From assembly GCA_020427395.1 (NCBI GenBank), contig JAGQON010000007.1, positions 59,964 through 123,963 of the forward strand: DNA of 64,000 nucleotides. The letters are read 5' to 3'. Position numbers and translations under genes: made by a program. The notes below the pieces were generated by a model. That model did no database searches. It was not told the origin of the DNA and saw nothing but the letters and a program-made list of their open reading frames with translations. This DNA comes from Phycisphaerales bacterium. GTDB lineage: Bacteria; Planctomycetota; Phycisphaerae; Phycisphaerales; UBA1924. Below are positions 1-7,363 of this stretch, piece by piece; positions within the stretch are counted from its first letter, which is position 1; every line of letters begins with the position of its first letter.

Positions 1-1090
1 GCTCTGGACGACCAATCACACCACCCGCCTGATGCACCTTGTCACGCAGCGCCGACGGATTCTTGCACTTATCCACCATCTCCTCAGCCGCGATCATGCC
101 ACGCGAATACAGCGACCAGAGATGGTCGTCAAGAAGCTGCATCCCGTACTTCTTGCCGGTCTGGATCGCCGAGTCGATTCGGTAGCTCTTGTTGTCACGG
201 ATCAGGTTCGCGATCGCCGGGGTCACAACGAGGAACTCATAGGCCGCGACCATGCCCTTGGTGTCAACGCGTCCGAGAAGCACCTGCGAGAGCACACAAA
301 TCAACGCGGTTGAGAGCTGGACGCGGATCTGGTTCTGCTGGCTCACCGGGAAGGCGTCCACCAGACGGTCGATCGTCTTGGCGGCACCCGTCGTGTGGAG
401 GGTACCGAACACAAGGTGACCCGTTTCCGCGGCTCGGACCGCCGCCTCGATCGTCTCGAGATCTCGCATTTCGCCCACGAGGATCACGTCCGGGTCCTGG
501 CGGAGGGCTCGACGCAGCGCCTCGGCGAAGCTGGGCACATCGTTCCCGACTTCACGCTGGTTGACGATCGATTTCTTATGCTCGTGGTAGTACTCGATCG
601 GGTCTTCCATCGTCACGATGTGGCGATCCATGTAGATGTTCACATAGTCGATCATCGTCGCCAAGGAAGTCGTCTTGCCCGAACCGGTCGGCCCGGTCAC
701 CAGGAAGAGCCCTCGGGGTCGACGGATCAGATCCTTACACATATCCGGCAGACCGATCTGGTCGAAGGTCAGCAGGCGGTTGGGGATCTGGCGGAGCACG
801 ATGGCGATATCGCCACGCTGACGGAACACCGAAACACGGAACCGGGCCGCCTCGCCGTACGCGAAGCCGAAGTCGGTTCCGCCCTCTTCCTGGAGCTCCT
901 GCTGGTTCCGCTCGGGGGTGATCGACTTCATGAGCGAAACCATGTCGTCCGAGTCGAGGACCTTGGTCTGGAGGTTTCGCAGCCCGCCGTGCAGTCGGAT
1001 CGTCGGCTGGCGACCCGTCGTCAGGTGAAGGTCCGAGCCGCCGGTCTTCACGACGGTATCGAGCAATCGGTCAATCTGAACTGTCGACAT
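1..1090 (-). CDS. pilT: PilT-like type IV pilus retraction ATPase (3' end beyond window)
   Basis: Hexameric secretion ATPase that powers pilus retraction at the inner-membrane face. I translated the minus strand from the ATG at 1090; the frame stays open to the window edge (about 363 residues), so the C-terminus is missing. Seen: the N-terminal domain, Walker A GPTGSGKTTSL, an acid box with MEDPIEY, Walker B PDVILVGEMRD and the His box GHLVFGTLHT, in the order typical of PilT. An AGGAG lies about 9 bases before the ATG. It sits 50 bases downstream of the pilB-like gene on the same strand, so the two probably form one operon. PilT and PilU are hard to separate from sequence alone; the overall match favours PilT. 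Confidence 0.93.
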   Translation of the reverse strand, partial: MSTVQIDRLLDTVVKTGGSDLHLTTGRQPTIRLHGGLRNLQTKVLDSDDMVSLMKSITPERNQQELQEEGGTDFGFAYGEAARFRVSVFRQRGDIAIVLRQIPNRLLTFDQIGLPDMCKDLIRRPRGLFLVTGPTGSGKTTSLATMIDYVNIYMDRHIVTMEDPIEYYHEHKKSIVNQREVGNDVPSFAEALRRALRQDPDVILVGEMRDLETIEAAVRAAETGHLVFGTLHTTGAAKTIDRLVDAFPVSQQNQIRVQLSTALICVLSQVLLGRVDTKGMVAAYEFLVVTPAIANLIRDNKSYRIDSAIQTGKKYGMQLLDDHLWSLYSRGMIAAEEMVDKCKNPSALRDKVHQAGGVIGRPE

Positions 1091-1140
1091 ATCTCATACT
1101 CCTGAAGCCCGAGGGGGTCACCCGGGCGATGGGGTTCAAC

Positions 1141-2892
1141 TTAGTCTGCCTGGCTCACTCGGGCGATCTCTTCGGGGGTTGTGACACCGTTGAGTACCTT
1201 GAGGCGTCCGTCCTCCACCAGCTCGGTCATTCCGGCCTGGATCGCTGCCCGCCGGATACGCGATGACGGGGCACGATTGAACGCGAGATCGCGGATCTCG
1301 GAGTTCATCTGCATCATCTCAAAGATTGCTTTTCGACCCTTGTACCCGCTCGGCGCCTCGTCGGTTGGTATCGCCTTGTACACCTTGCCGATAGCGTCTT
1401 CGGGCTTGAGGCGGATCAGGTTCAGGTACTTGTGATCCAACTCGTCCTCGGTCGCAAGCTGCTTGCTCTTGAAGAGCACGCGGATCAGACGCTGGGCCAT
1501 GACTGCCTGGATGGAAGAGGCGACGAGGAAGGGCTTGATGCCCATGTCGATCAGACGGGTCATCGCACTAGGTGCGTCGTTGGTGTGGAGGGTCGAGAAC
1601 ACCAGGTGACCCGTCAGGGCTGCCTGAATCGCAATCTCACCGACTTCACGGTCTCGAATTTCACCCACGAGGATGACGTTGGGTGCTTGACGAAGCATGG
1701 ATCGGAGGATGGCTGGGAAGGTAAGCCCGATGCCCTCCCGGACCTGGCACTGGTTAATGCCATCGAAGTTGTATTCAACCGGGTCCTCGGCCGTGATGAT
1801 CTTGCGGTCCGGGCGGTTGAGCACATCGAGCGCCGAATACAGCGTGGTCGTCTTACCAGAGCCGGTCGGGCCTGTGACAAGGAAGATCCCGTTTGGACGC
1901 CGAATAATCTTGTTGAAGGTATCGAGGTTTTCTGCCTCAAACCCAAGATTTGAGAGACCGATCCGCACCGCGTCTGGACGCAGAATACGGAGCACGACCG
2001 ACTCGCCGTGGTACGCAGGGCAGGCCGAGACACGGAAATCGATGCCGACCTCGTCGACAAAGATCTTGATGCGCCCGTCCTGGGGGATGCGTCTTTCAGC
2101 GATGTTCATGCCCGCCATCAGCTTGAGACGCGAGAGCACCGCGTTCTGCATGCGCTTGGGCAGGTTATCACGCTCGACACAGACACCGTCGACCCGGTAG
2201 CGAAGACGCACACGATCGGCCATCGGTTCGATATGGATGTCGCTCGTCCTGTTCCGGACAGCCTCATCGAGAATGCGGTTGACCAGCTTGACGACGGGCG
2301 AATCCTCGCTGCTCACATCGATCGAGCGGTCCATCGAGCGATCAAGCGAACGGTCGATCGATCGATCGATTGAATCGGTCACGAGCGAGCCGCCCTGCTG
2401 GGCCGGGTTGGCGGGCTCGGCGGTCAGACTACCGCCGGCCGTGACGCTGTTGTCCTTGGCCTCCAGATAGCTCTTGATCTGCGACTTGGGTGCCAGCATG
2501 GGCTCCAGGTCCATATTGAGCCGGAAACGGAGGTTGTCGAGCATCTCCAGGTCCATTGGGTCATGGATCGCCAGACGCATTTTTCCGCCCGACTTGCCCA
2601 GCGGGATCACGAGGTTCTTCTTCATCACCGACTTATCAAGGGCGCTGTCATCGATGAGCTTGCGGATCTTGTCGTTGCTCAGATCGACATACTTCATGCC
2701 GTACTGGGCTGCGAGGGCCTTGACGACCTGCATCTCATCCACGACGCCCAGATCGATCAGGGCCTCGCCGATACGCTTCCCGGTCTGCTGGGCGTGCTTG
2801 ACACCCTGGTCTGCCTGCTCGGCATTGATCGCCCCTTGAGCGACCAAAATCTGACCCAGCTTCTTGCGACTTCTTGACATATGCGTGCTCAA
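1141..2892 (-). CDS. pilB: PilB/GspE-type assembly ATPase without the tetracysteine motif
   Basis: Type IV pilus extension (or type II secretion) ATPase, 583 residues. The N-terminus carries two MshEN-like segments (KKLGQILVAQG and KRIGEALIDLGVV), a module known in relatives to bind cyclic di-GMP. Residues about 180-197 form a DRSI-type repeat linker. The catalytic core shows Walker A GPTGSGKTTTL, the TAEDPVEY box, Walker B NVILVGEIRD and the His box LTGHLVFSTLHT. The CxxC...CxxC zinc motif normally found between the His box and the C-terminus is absent: the stretch after QRLIRVLF contains no cysteine. pilT follows 50 bases downstream. The start could also be Met5; both fit the upstream AAGAGGA. 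Confidence 0.92.
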   Translation of the reverse strand: MSTHMSRSRKKLGQILVAQGAINAEQADQGVKHAQQTGKRIGEALIDLGVVDEMQVVKALAAQYGMKYVDLSNDKIRKLIDDSALDKSVMKKNLVIPLGKSGGKMRLAIHDPMDLEMLDNLRFRLNMDLEPMLAPKSQIKSYLEAKDNSVTAGGSLTAEPANPAQQGGSLVTDSIDRSIDRSLDRSMDRSIDVSSEDSPVVKLVNRILDEAVRNRTSDIHIEPMADRVRLRYRVDGVCVERDNLPKRMQNAVLSRLKLMAGMNIAERRIPQDGRIKIFVDEVGIDFRVSACPAYHGESVVLRILRPDAVRIGLSNLGFEAENLDTFNKIIRRPNGIFLVTGPTGSGKTTTLYSALDVLNRPDRKIITAEDPVEYNFDGINQCQVREGIGLTFPAILRSMLRQAPNVILVGEIRDREVGEIAIQAALTGHLVFSTLHTNDAPSAMTRLIDMGIKPFLVASSIQAVMAQRLIRVLFKSKQLATEDELDHKYLNLIRLKPEDAIGKVYKAIPTDEAPSGYKGRKAIFEMMQMNSEIRDLAFNRAPSSRIRRAAIQAGMTELVEDGRLKVLNGVTTPEEIARVSQAD

Positions 2893-2931
2893 TCCTCTTC
2901 AATGACGGGGATCGTGAATCGACGGGCTTAC

Positions 2932-2937
2932 ACTATA
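2932..2937 (-). promoter_or_regulatory. -10 box of the pilB-pilT operon
   Basis: On the minus strand this reads TATAGT, about 40 bases before the pilB start, leaving a short leader that contains a GAAGAGGA ribosome site. No good -35 hexamer is visible. It lies in the 196-base divergent gap between pilB and coaB. Confidence 0.4.
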
Positions 2938-3088
2938 GGGGCGTAGACCGGGGCTATCGCTGCGAGATGCACGAGCAGACCGCTCGGCGGTGATTTTCAC
3001 GGCAATCGACCTTTGAGCACTCTACGATCAGAGTCTGCCTGGTGTTCCCTCCCCAACCCCATCCCGTAGCGAGGAAACGAGGATCTTC

Positions 3089-3802
3089 TTGACGACAGCC
3101 GATACGACACCCAGACTGCTCATCACAGCAGGGCCGACATACGAGCCCATCGATGCCGTTCGATTCATCGGCAATCGATCGTCAGGACGCCTCGGCAGCG
3201 CCCTTGCTGATCACGCTGCCCGAGCTGGCTGGCAGGTCACCCTTCTGCTCGGCCCGAACGCGGTTCGCCCCGAAGACAAGGGGGTCGAGGTTGTCCGATT
3301 TCAATCCTGCCGGGATCTGGAACTGCTGCTCCAGGATCACCTCCCCCGCTGCGATACCCTCGTGATGGCCGCGGCTGTCGCGGATTACCGCCCGGTGCCC
3401 GAGGAGATCGACCTCGATGGCAAGCGGAAACGTAAGCCCGGCGAGATGACCATCCGCCTCGAAGGCACGCCGGATCTGCTGGCCGGGTGCTCGAAGAACG
3501 CCCGCGAAGACCAGCTGCTCGTCGGATTTGCCCTCGAGCCCCGTGATCGGTTGATCGAGTCGGCGCAGGGCAAGCTACAACGCAAGAACATCGACCTGAT
3601 TGTTGCCAACCCGCTGGAAACCATGGATGCAGACTCGATCGAGGCCATGCTTATCGGGAACCCCGCCCGTGGGCTCCGGCTCACGATCGAAACGCCAGGC
3701 ATCATCACCAAGACCGATTTCGCCAACTGGCTGATCGAGCAGATCACCCCGCTGTGCCAGCAACGACGCACCCTTTGTGCAGGAAACTCCACGCATGCAT
3801 GA
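3089..3802 (+). CDS. coaB: Stand-alone phosphopantothenate-cysteine ligase (CoaB)
   Basis: Joins 4'-phosphopantothenate to cysteine in coenzyme A synthesis in the cytoplasm. The 237 residues match only the C-terminal half of the usual bifunctional CoaBC (Dfp). Seen: the opening GPTYEPIDAVRFIGNRSSG that marks this domain, VMAAAVADYRP, and the basic KRKRKPGE segment followed by EGTPDLL, where the catalytic lysine region lies. The CoaC flavoprotein half is absent from this gene and not found nearby, so it should be encoded elsewhere. The start is TTG at 3089, with GAGGAAACGAGG upstream. The stop overlaps the next gene by 8 bases, so the two are probably co-translated. Confidence 0.88.
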   Translation: MTTADTTPRLLITAGPTYEPIDAVRFIGNRSSGRLGSALADHAARAGWQVTLLLGPNAVRPEDKGVEVVRFQSCRDLELLLQDHLPRCDTLVMAAAVADYRPVPEEIDLDGKRKRKPGEMTIRLEGTPDLLAGCSKNAREDQLLVGFALEPRDRLIESAQGKLQRKNIDLIVANPLETMDADSIEAMLIGNPARGLRLTIETPGIITKTDFANWLIEQITPLCQQRRTLCAGNSTHA

Positions 3803-5525
3803 TTCCGATGCACCTCGCCCTTCGGGTGATCATTCCGACCGCTCTGGCGGCAACGGCGGCTATTTCAGCAAAGGACAGCGATCTCACGATGATTCGCGCC
3901 CCCCACGCTCGGGAAATCCGGGTGGCTTCGGCGGCAATCGTGGTCATCAGGGCCAGGGAAACCGCGGCTTTGGAGGGCAGGGCGGAGGTCGGAGCGGTGG
4001 CCCCCCCCGCTTTGGCGGCAACAGATTTGATGCCCCGCGCGGTGGGCCACGCCCCGAGCGTGAGAGCCGTGCCCCTCGCCCGCCTAAGCCGGTCATCGTC
4101 TATAAGGACGATTCAATCCTGATCATCAACAAGCTCGCCGGCGTTCCGGTGCTGCGGGGCGCTTCCCCCACCGTCTGTGAGATGGTCGACGCACTGACCG
4201 GTGCCCGGCGTCGGCGCATGCGTGTAGCGCACATCATCGAGGACCAGTGCTCGGGCGGCGTGCTCTTTGTCTCCATGCGCGACACCGAGGACTCGCCCCG
4301 CGACCAGACCCACCCTGAAACAACCTATCTCGCTTTGGTCGAGGGTGTCTTTGACGAAGAGAAGGCCCAGATGGGCGAGACGGTCTCCGCCCCGGTTTCC
4401 CGCTCAACCGGACAGGGCGCCACGCCCAGCACGCATATCCGGGTCGTGGATTCGGGCAACGGGCTCTCGCTGGTGCAGGTTCGCGCCCGTCCCGATCTGC
4501 CTGGGCAGGTTCGTGAGCATCTGGCGATGATCAATCACCCCATTGTGGGCGATCATGATCACAAGTGCACCCGCGATGATCTGCATCGCCTGGCGCTGCA
4601 CGCACACCAGATCCGAATCTCACATCCAGAAGACGATTCGATGAAACGGTACAAGGTGCCCGCGCCGGCATCCTTCTGGATTGTGATGGGCAAGCAGCCC
4701 CCGGCCGACGCCGCCGGCGTTGACGCTCAGCCGGCAGAAGAAACCGAGCAGGGCTGGGACCATGTCGCGGGTTGGTACGACAAACTGCTCCAGGACCGAG
4801 GCTCAGATCATCACGAACGCGTCATCCTCCCGGGGGTTACCCGCCTGATCGATCCCCAGCCCGGAGAGCGCATCCTCGACATCGCGTGCGGCCAGGGCAT
4901 CGTCAGCGAGCACCTGGTTCATCAGGCGGATGTCGAGGTCCTCGGGGTTGACGTCTCTGAACGCCTGATCGAGGCCGCGAATACACGATCCACGCAGCGT
5001 ACGAGCTACATGGTCCACGATGCCCAGTCGCTAGAGACGCTCGAGAGCGAGCCGTTCGATGCCGTGGTGTGCGTGATGGCGTTGATGAATATCGCCAAAC
5101 TCGATAATGTATTCCGTGGAGTGGCGGGCAAGCTCAAGCCCGGCGGTCGGTTCGTTGCGATTATTTCTCACCCGGCCTTCCGTGTCATGGGCGCGAGCGC
5201 GTGGGGCTGGACGCATGAGGAACGCGGGGCACGCCCCGTGCAGTTCCGTCGCATCGACCGCTACATGAGCGAGGGCAACACGCCGATTGTGATGAACCCG
5301 GGCGAGGTTGCCCGTGGGGCTGCGCCGATCACAACGATGACGCATCATCGCCCGATGAGCACCTATGTCAATGCCGGAGCGAAGTCTGGTTTGTTGCTGA
5401 GTGGTTGCGAGGAATGGGTCTCTGATCGAGTCAGCGAGCCAGGGCCCCGGGCACACGCGGAGAATATTGCCCGCCAGGAGATCCCGTTGTTCATGGCGCT
5501 GCGGTTCGTCAAACCCGTCTCATGA
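3795..5525 (+). CDS. Degenerate RluA-type pseudouridine synthase fused to a SAM methyltransferase
   Basis: A three-part protein of 576 residues from the ATG at 3795 (an in-frame GTG at 3777 adds six). Residues about 15-95 are Gly/Arg/Asn-rich and look disordered, like an RGG RNA-binding tail. Residues about 98-298 follow the RluA family fold: ILIINKLAGVPV near the start, then NHPIVGDH and RLALHAHQIRI at the end. The active-site block, normally HRLDRxTSG, reads HIIEDQCSG, so the catalytic Asp is replaced by Glu and the Arg by Asp. Residues about 320-576 are a class I SAM methyltransferase with motif I ILDIACGQG and LGVDVS. Likely an RNA or nucleoprotein methyltransferase using a dead synthase as an RNA-binding module; the substrate is unknown. 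It overlaps coaB by 8 bases. Confidence 0.8.
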   Translation: MHDSDAPRPSGDHSDRSGGNGGYFSKGQRSHDDSRPPRSGNPGGFGGNRGHQGQGNRGFGGQGGGRSGGPPRFGGNRFDAPRGGPRPERESRAPRPPKPVIVYKDDSILIINKLAGVPVLRGASPTVCEMVDALTGARRRRMRVAHIIEDQCSGGVLFVSMRDTEDSPRDQTHPETTYLALVEGVFDEEKAQMGETVSAPVSRSTGQGATPSTHIRVVDSGNGLSLVQVRARPDLPGQVREHLAMINHPIVGDHDHKCTRDDLHRLALHAHQIRISHPEDDSMKRYKVPAPASFWIVMGKQPPADAAGVDAQPAEETEQGWDHVAGWYDKLLQDRGSDHHERVILPGVTRLIDPQPGERILDIACGQGIVSEHLVHQADVEVLGVDVSERLIEAANTRSTQRTSYMVHDAQSLETLESEPFDAVVCVMALMNIAKLDNVFRGVAGKLKPGGRFVAIISHPAFRVMGASAWGWTHEERGARPVQFRRIDRYMSEGNTPIVMNPGEVARGAAPITTMTHHRPMSTYVNAGAKSGLLLSGCEEWVSDRVSEPGPRAHAENIARQEIPLFMALRFVKPVS

Positions 5526-5583
5526 AGCGCAATAGAAATCCCCGCCACGATTTCGTCGGACGGGGATTGACATTGATCTTCGT

Positions 5584-5603
5584 GCACGCGAGATCTCGCG
5601 TGC
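5584..5603. repeat. Perfect 20-base palindrome between convergent genes
   Basis: Two 10-base arms, GCACGCGAGA and its complement, abut without a loop between the stops of the methyltransferase fusion (+) and cytochrome c (-). A weaker inverted repeat, AATCCCCG/CGGGGATT, lies just before it at 5537-5568. Neither has a T run, so a terminator role is possible but not typical. It could be a dyad-binding site. Confidence 0.4.
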
Positions 5604-5619
5604 TGTACTGAGTGATTGA

Positions 5620-6036
5620 TCAGCCGACGAGCGAACGCATGTAGGCGATGACATTCTTAATGTCCTCGTCTGTCAGCGATGGGTTGCCGCCCTTGGGGGG
5701 CATGAGGACGCCCGTGGTGTTTGCGGGGTCTTCGATCGAACGCCCTGCGTTGATGAACTCAAGCATTTCTTCGTCGGTGCTGTTGGCGATGAACTCGCTT
5801 GTGGTCCAGTCTTTGCCGAGGTTGGGCAGGCCTTTGCCGTCCTCGCCGTGGCATGCGGCGCAGGTCGATTTGAAGATGGCTTTCCCCTTGGCACGAGCGA
5901 GCATGGCGTTGTCCACCTGCGGCGCTGCGGTGCCGGTGTTGGTATCGCTGCTGCTCGAGCTCTCTTTGTCTCCGCCACAACCGGCGAACATCGCCAATGC
6001 CGCGGCCAGCGTCAGTGCACATGCTGTTGATTTCAT
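5620..6036 (-). CDS. Lipoprotein monohaem cytochrome c
   Basis: Periplasmic electron carrier, 138 residues. The chosen start gives a lipoprotein signal ending AMFAGC, then a Ser/Asp-rich spacer, then a class I cytochrome c fold with the haem motif CAACH and a distal-ligand candidate in GVLMPPKGG. The ATG at 6036 has an AGGAG seven bases upstream. A longer in-frame reading to 6120 lacks a signal peptide and was not used. Its partner oxidase or dehydrogenase is not in this part of the window. Confidence 0.88.
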   Translation of the reverse strand: MKSTACALTLAAALAMFAGCGGDKESSSSSDTNTGTAAPQVDNAMLARAKGKAIFKSTCAACHGEDGKGLPNLGKDWTTSEFIANSTDEEMLEFINAGRSIEDPANTTGVLMPPKGGNPSLTDEDIKNVIAYMRSLVG

Positions 6037-6070
6037 GGTGTATCTCCTACAGGAACCAATCCCGCTTGAC

Positions 6071-6076
6071 AGTATA
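6071..6076 (-). promoter_or_regulatory. -10 box of the cytochrome c gene
   Basis: The minus strand reads TATACT about 35 bases before the start codon, leaving a leader that contains the AGGAG site. No convincing -35 box is visible. Confidence 0.4.
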
Positions 6077-6127
6077 GCTTCCTGCCTGCCAGTGATCCAC
6101 TGGACCCAGCTTTTCCCCAAACGCGGG

Positions 6128-6155
6128 TTGTTTTGGAGCGCCGGGGCACTATACT
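6128..6155 (+). promoter_or_regulatory. Promoter of tRNA-Gly
   Basis: TTGTTT at 6128-6133, a 16-base spacer, and TATACT at 6150-6155, nine bases before the first tRNA base. This is a useful local reference for what a -10 element looks like in this genome. Confidence 0.6.
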
Positions 6156-6164
6156 GGCAGCGTC

Positions 6165-6236
6165 GCGGGAGTAGCTCAATGGTAGAGCGTCAGCCTTCCA
6201 AGCTGAATGTTGCGAGTTCGAGTCTCGTCTCCCGCT
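6165..6236 (+). tRNA. tRNA-Gly (anticodon UCC)
   Basis: A full cloverleaf can be drawn: acceptor arms GCGGGAG and CTCCCGC pair perfectly, the D arm is GCTCAATGGTAGAGC, the anticodon loop CTTCCAA has TCC at 6197-6199, and the T loop contains TTCGAGT. The discriminator is T and no CCA is encoded. Own promoter upstream and terminator downstream. Confidence 0.96.
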
Positions 6237-6241
6237 CTTAG

Positions 6242-6263
6242 AACGCCGATACGGCGTTTTTTT
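6242..6263 (+). terminator. Rho-independent terminator of tRNA-Gly
   Basis: AACGCC and GGCGTT pair around a five-base loop, followed directly by a T run, a few bases after the tRNA 3' end. It also sits just beyond the 3' end of the convergent threonine aldolase gene. Confidence 0.75.
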
Positions 6264-6266
6264 GAT

Positions 6267-7325
6267 TCAGCCCAATGCCGCCAGACGCTCGGGCACCATC
6301 GCGATGAGTTCATCGCTCAGATCAAGATGGGTGACGAACCGCAGAGTTGTGCGGCTCTCGGCGTAGCAACGCACACCAACCTCGTCGAGCAGATCCTGCC
6401 ACTCGAAGGCATCGCCACGCTCTGCAAGGGCATCCTCCGAGAGGCGTGCGTAAATCAAGTTTGTCTCAACACTGGTTGGATCGAAGTCGAATAGATCGAA
6501 CTTTGCGATGGTGGTGGCGAGTTCGCCGGCGCGTCGATGGTCCTCGGTCAGACGATCAATATGGTGGTGCTCGAACGCATGCAAGGCGGCCGCGGCGATC
6601 ACGCCCGCTTGTCGCATTCCGCCACCAAGCATCTTGCGCTTGTGGCGGGCGATGGCGATCGTCTCCTTGTCGCCTACGAGCACTGAGCCCACGGGACAGC
6701 CGAGCCCTTTGCTCAGGCAGGCGCTGACTGTATCACTACCTGCGGCGAGGTCACGGAGCGAGACCCCTGAGGCGATCGAGGCATTCCATATACGAGCGCC
6801 GTCGGTATGGACACGCAGCCCTTGCTCGTGGGCGAACTCGCAGAGGCGCTGGCGGAGAGGCTCGTCCCACACGACGCCCCCACCGCGATTGTGTGTGTTC
6901 TCAATGGTAAGGAGAGTTGAACGCGGGTAGTGGAGATCGGAGCCCCTCAAGACGCGTCCGAGCGATTCTGGTGTCAGCAACCCTCGCTTTGGTGCGTCGT
7001 CGTCGGGAATGAAGCGAACGCTGCAGCCGGCGACCGCCGCGTAGCCGCCGCCCTCGTAGTAATAGATATGGCTCTCATCGTGCGTGAGGATCTCATCGCC
7101 GGGACGCGTTTGCGAGAGGATGGCGAGAAGGTTGCCCATGGTGCCCGATGGGACGAATAGGGCGGCCTCCTTGGCGAACATCTCGGCGGCGCGCTGCTCA
7201 AGGTTGTTGACTGTTGGATCGTCACCAGCGACATCGTCGCCCACGACGGCGCGGGCCATGGCCTCGCGCATCTCGGGCGTAGGTCGGGTAACGGTATCTG
7301 ATCGCATATCGATGATGGGCTGCAT
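6267..7325 (-). CDS. ltaE: Low-specificity L-threonine aldolase
   Basis: PLP enzyme that cleaves L-threonine or allo-threonine to glycine and acetaldehyde and can run in reverse to make beta-hydroxy amino acids. 352 residues, full length for the family. Seen: the opening [17 protein letters not shown], the GTMGN phosphate-binding region, [18 protein letters not shown] with the cofactor-contacting Asp, and the PLP lysine in [12 protein letters not shown]. The start has AGGGAG upstream. It lies 38 bases after the NRPS stop on the same strand and may be co-transcribed, which raises a possible link to NRPS substrate supply; this is only an inference from position. Confidence 0.92.
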   Translation of the reverse strand: MQPIIDMRSDTVTRPTPEMREAMARAVVGDDVAGDDPTVNNLEQRAAEMFAKEAALFVPSGTMGNLLAILSQTRPGDEILTHDESHIYYYEGGGYAAVAGCSVRFIPDDDAPKRGLLTPESLGRVLRGSDLHYPRSTLLTIENTHNRGGGVVWDEPLRQRLCEFAHEQGLRVHTDGARIWNASIASGVSLRDLAAGSDTVSACLSKGLGCPVGSVLVGDKETIAIARHKRKMLGGGMRQAGVIAAAALHAFEHHHIDRLTEDHRRAGELATTIAKFDLFDFDPTSVETNLIYARLSEDALAERGDAFEWQDLLDEVGVRCYAESRTTLRFVTHLDLSDELIAMVPERLAALG

Positions 7326-7363
7326 GCTGGAGCTCCCTTCGCAGGAGCATGGTATGCCCTTGG

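Noticed and set aside
2330..2375. Short direct repeat as a possible CRISPR or mobile-element trace
   Set aside because: It is an in-frame peptide repeat within pilB, 12-base units without spacers.
5537..5568. AATCCCCG/CGGGGATT hairpin as a rho-independent terminator
   Set aside because: No T run follows on either strand and the loop is large.
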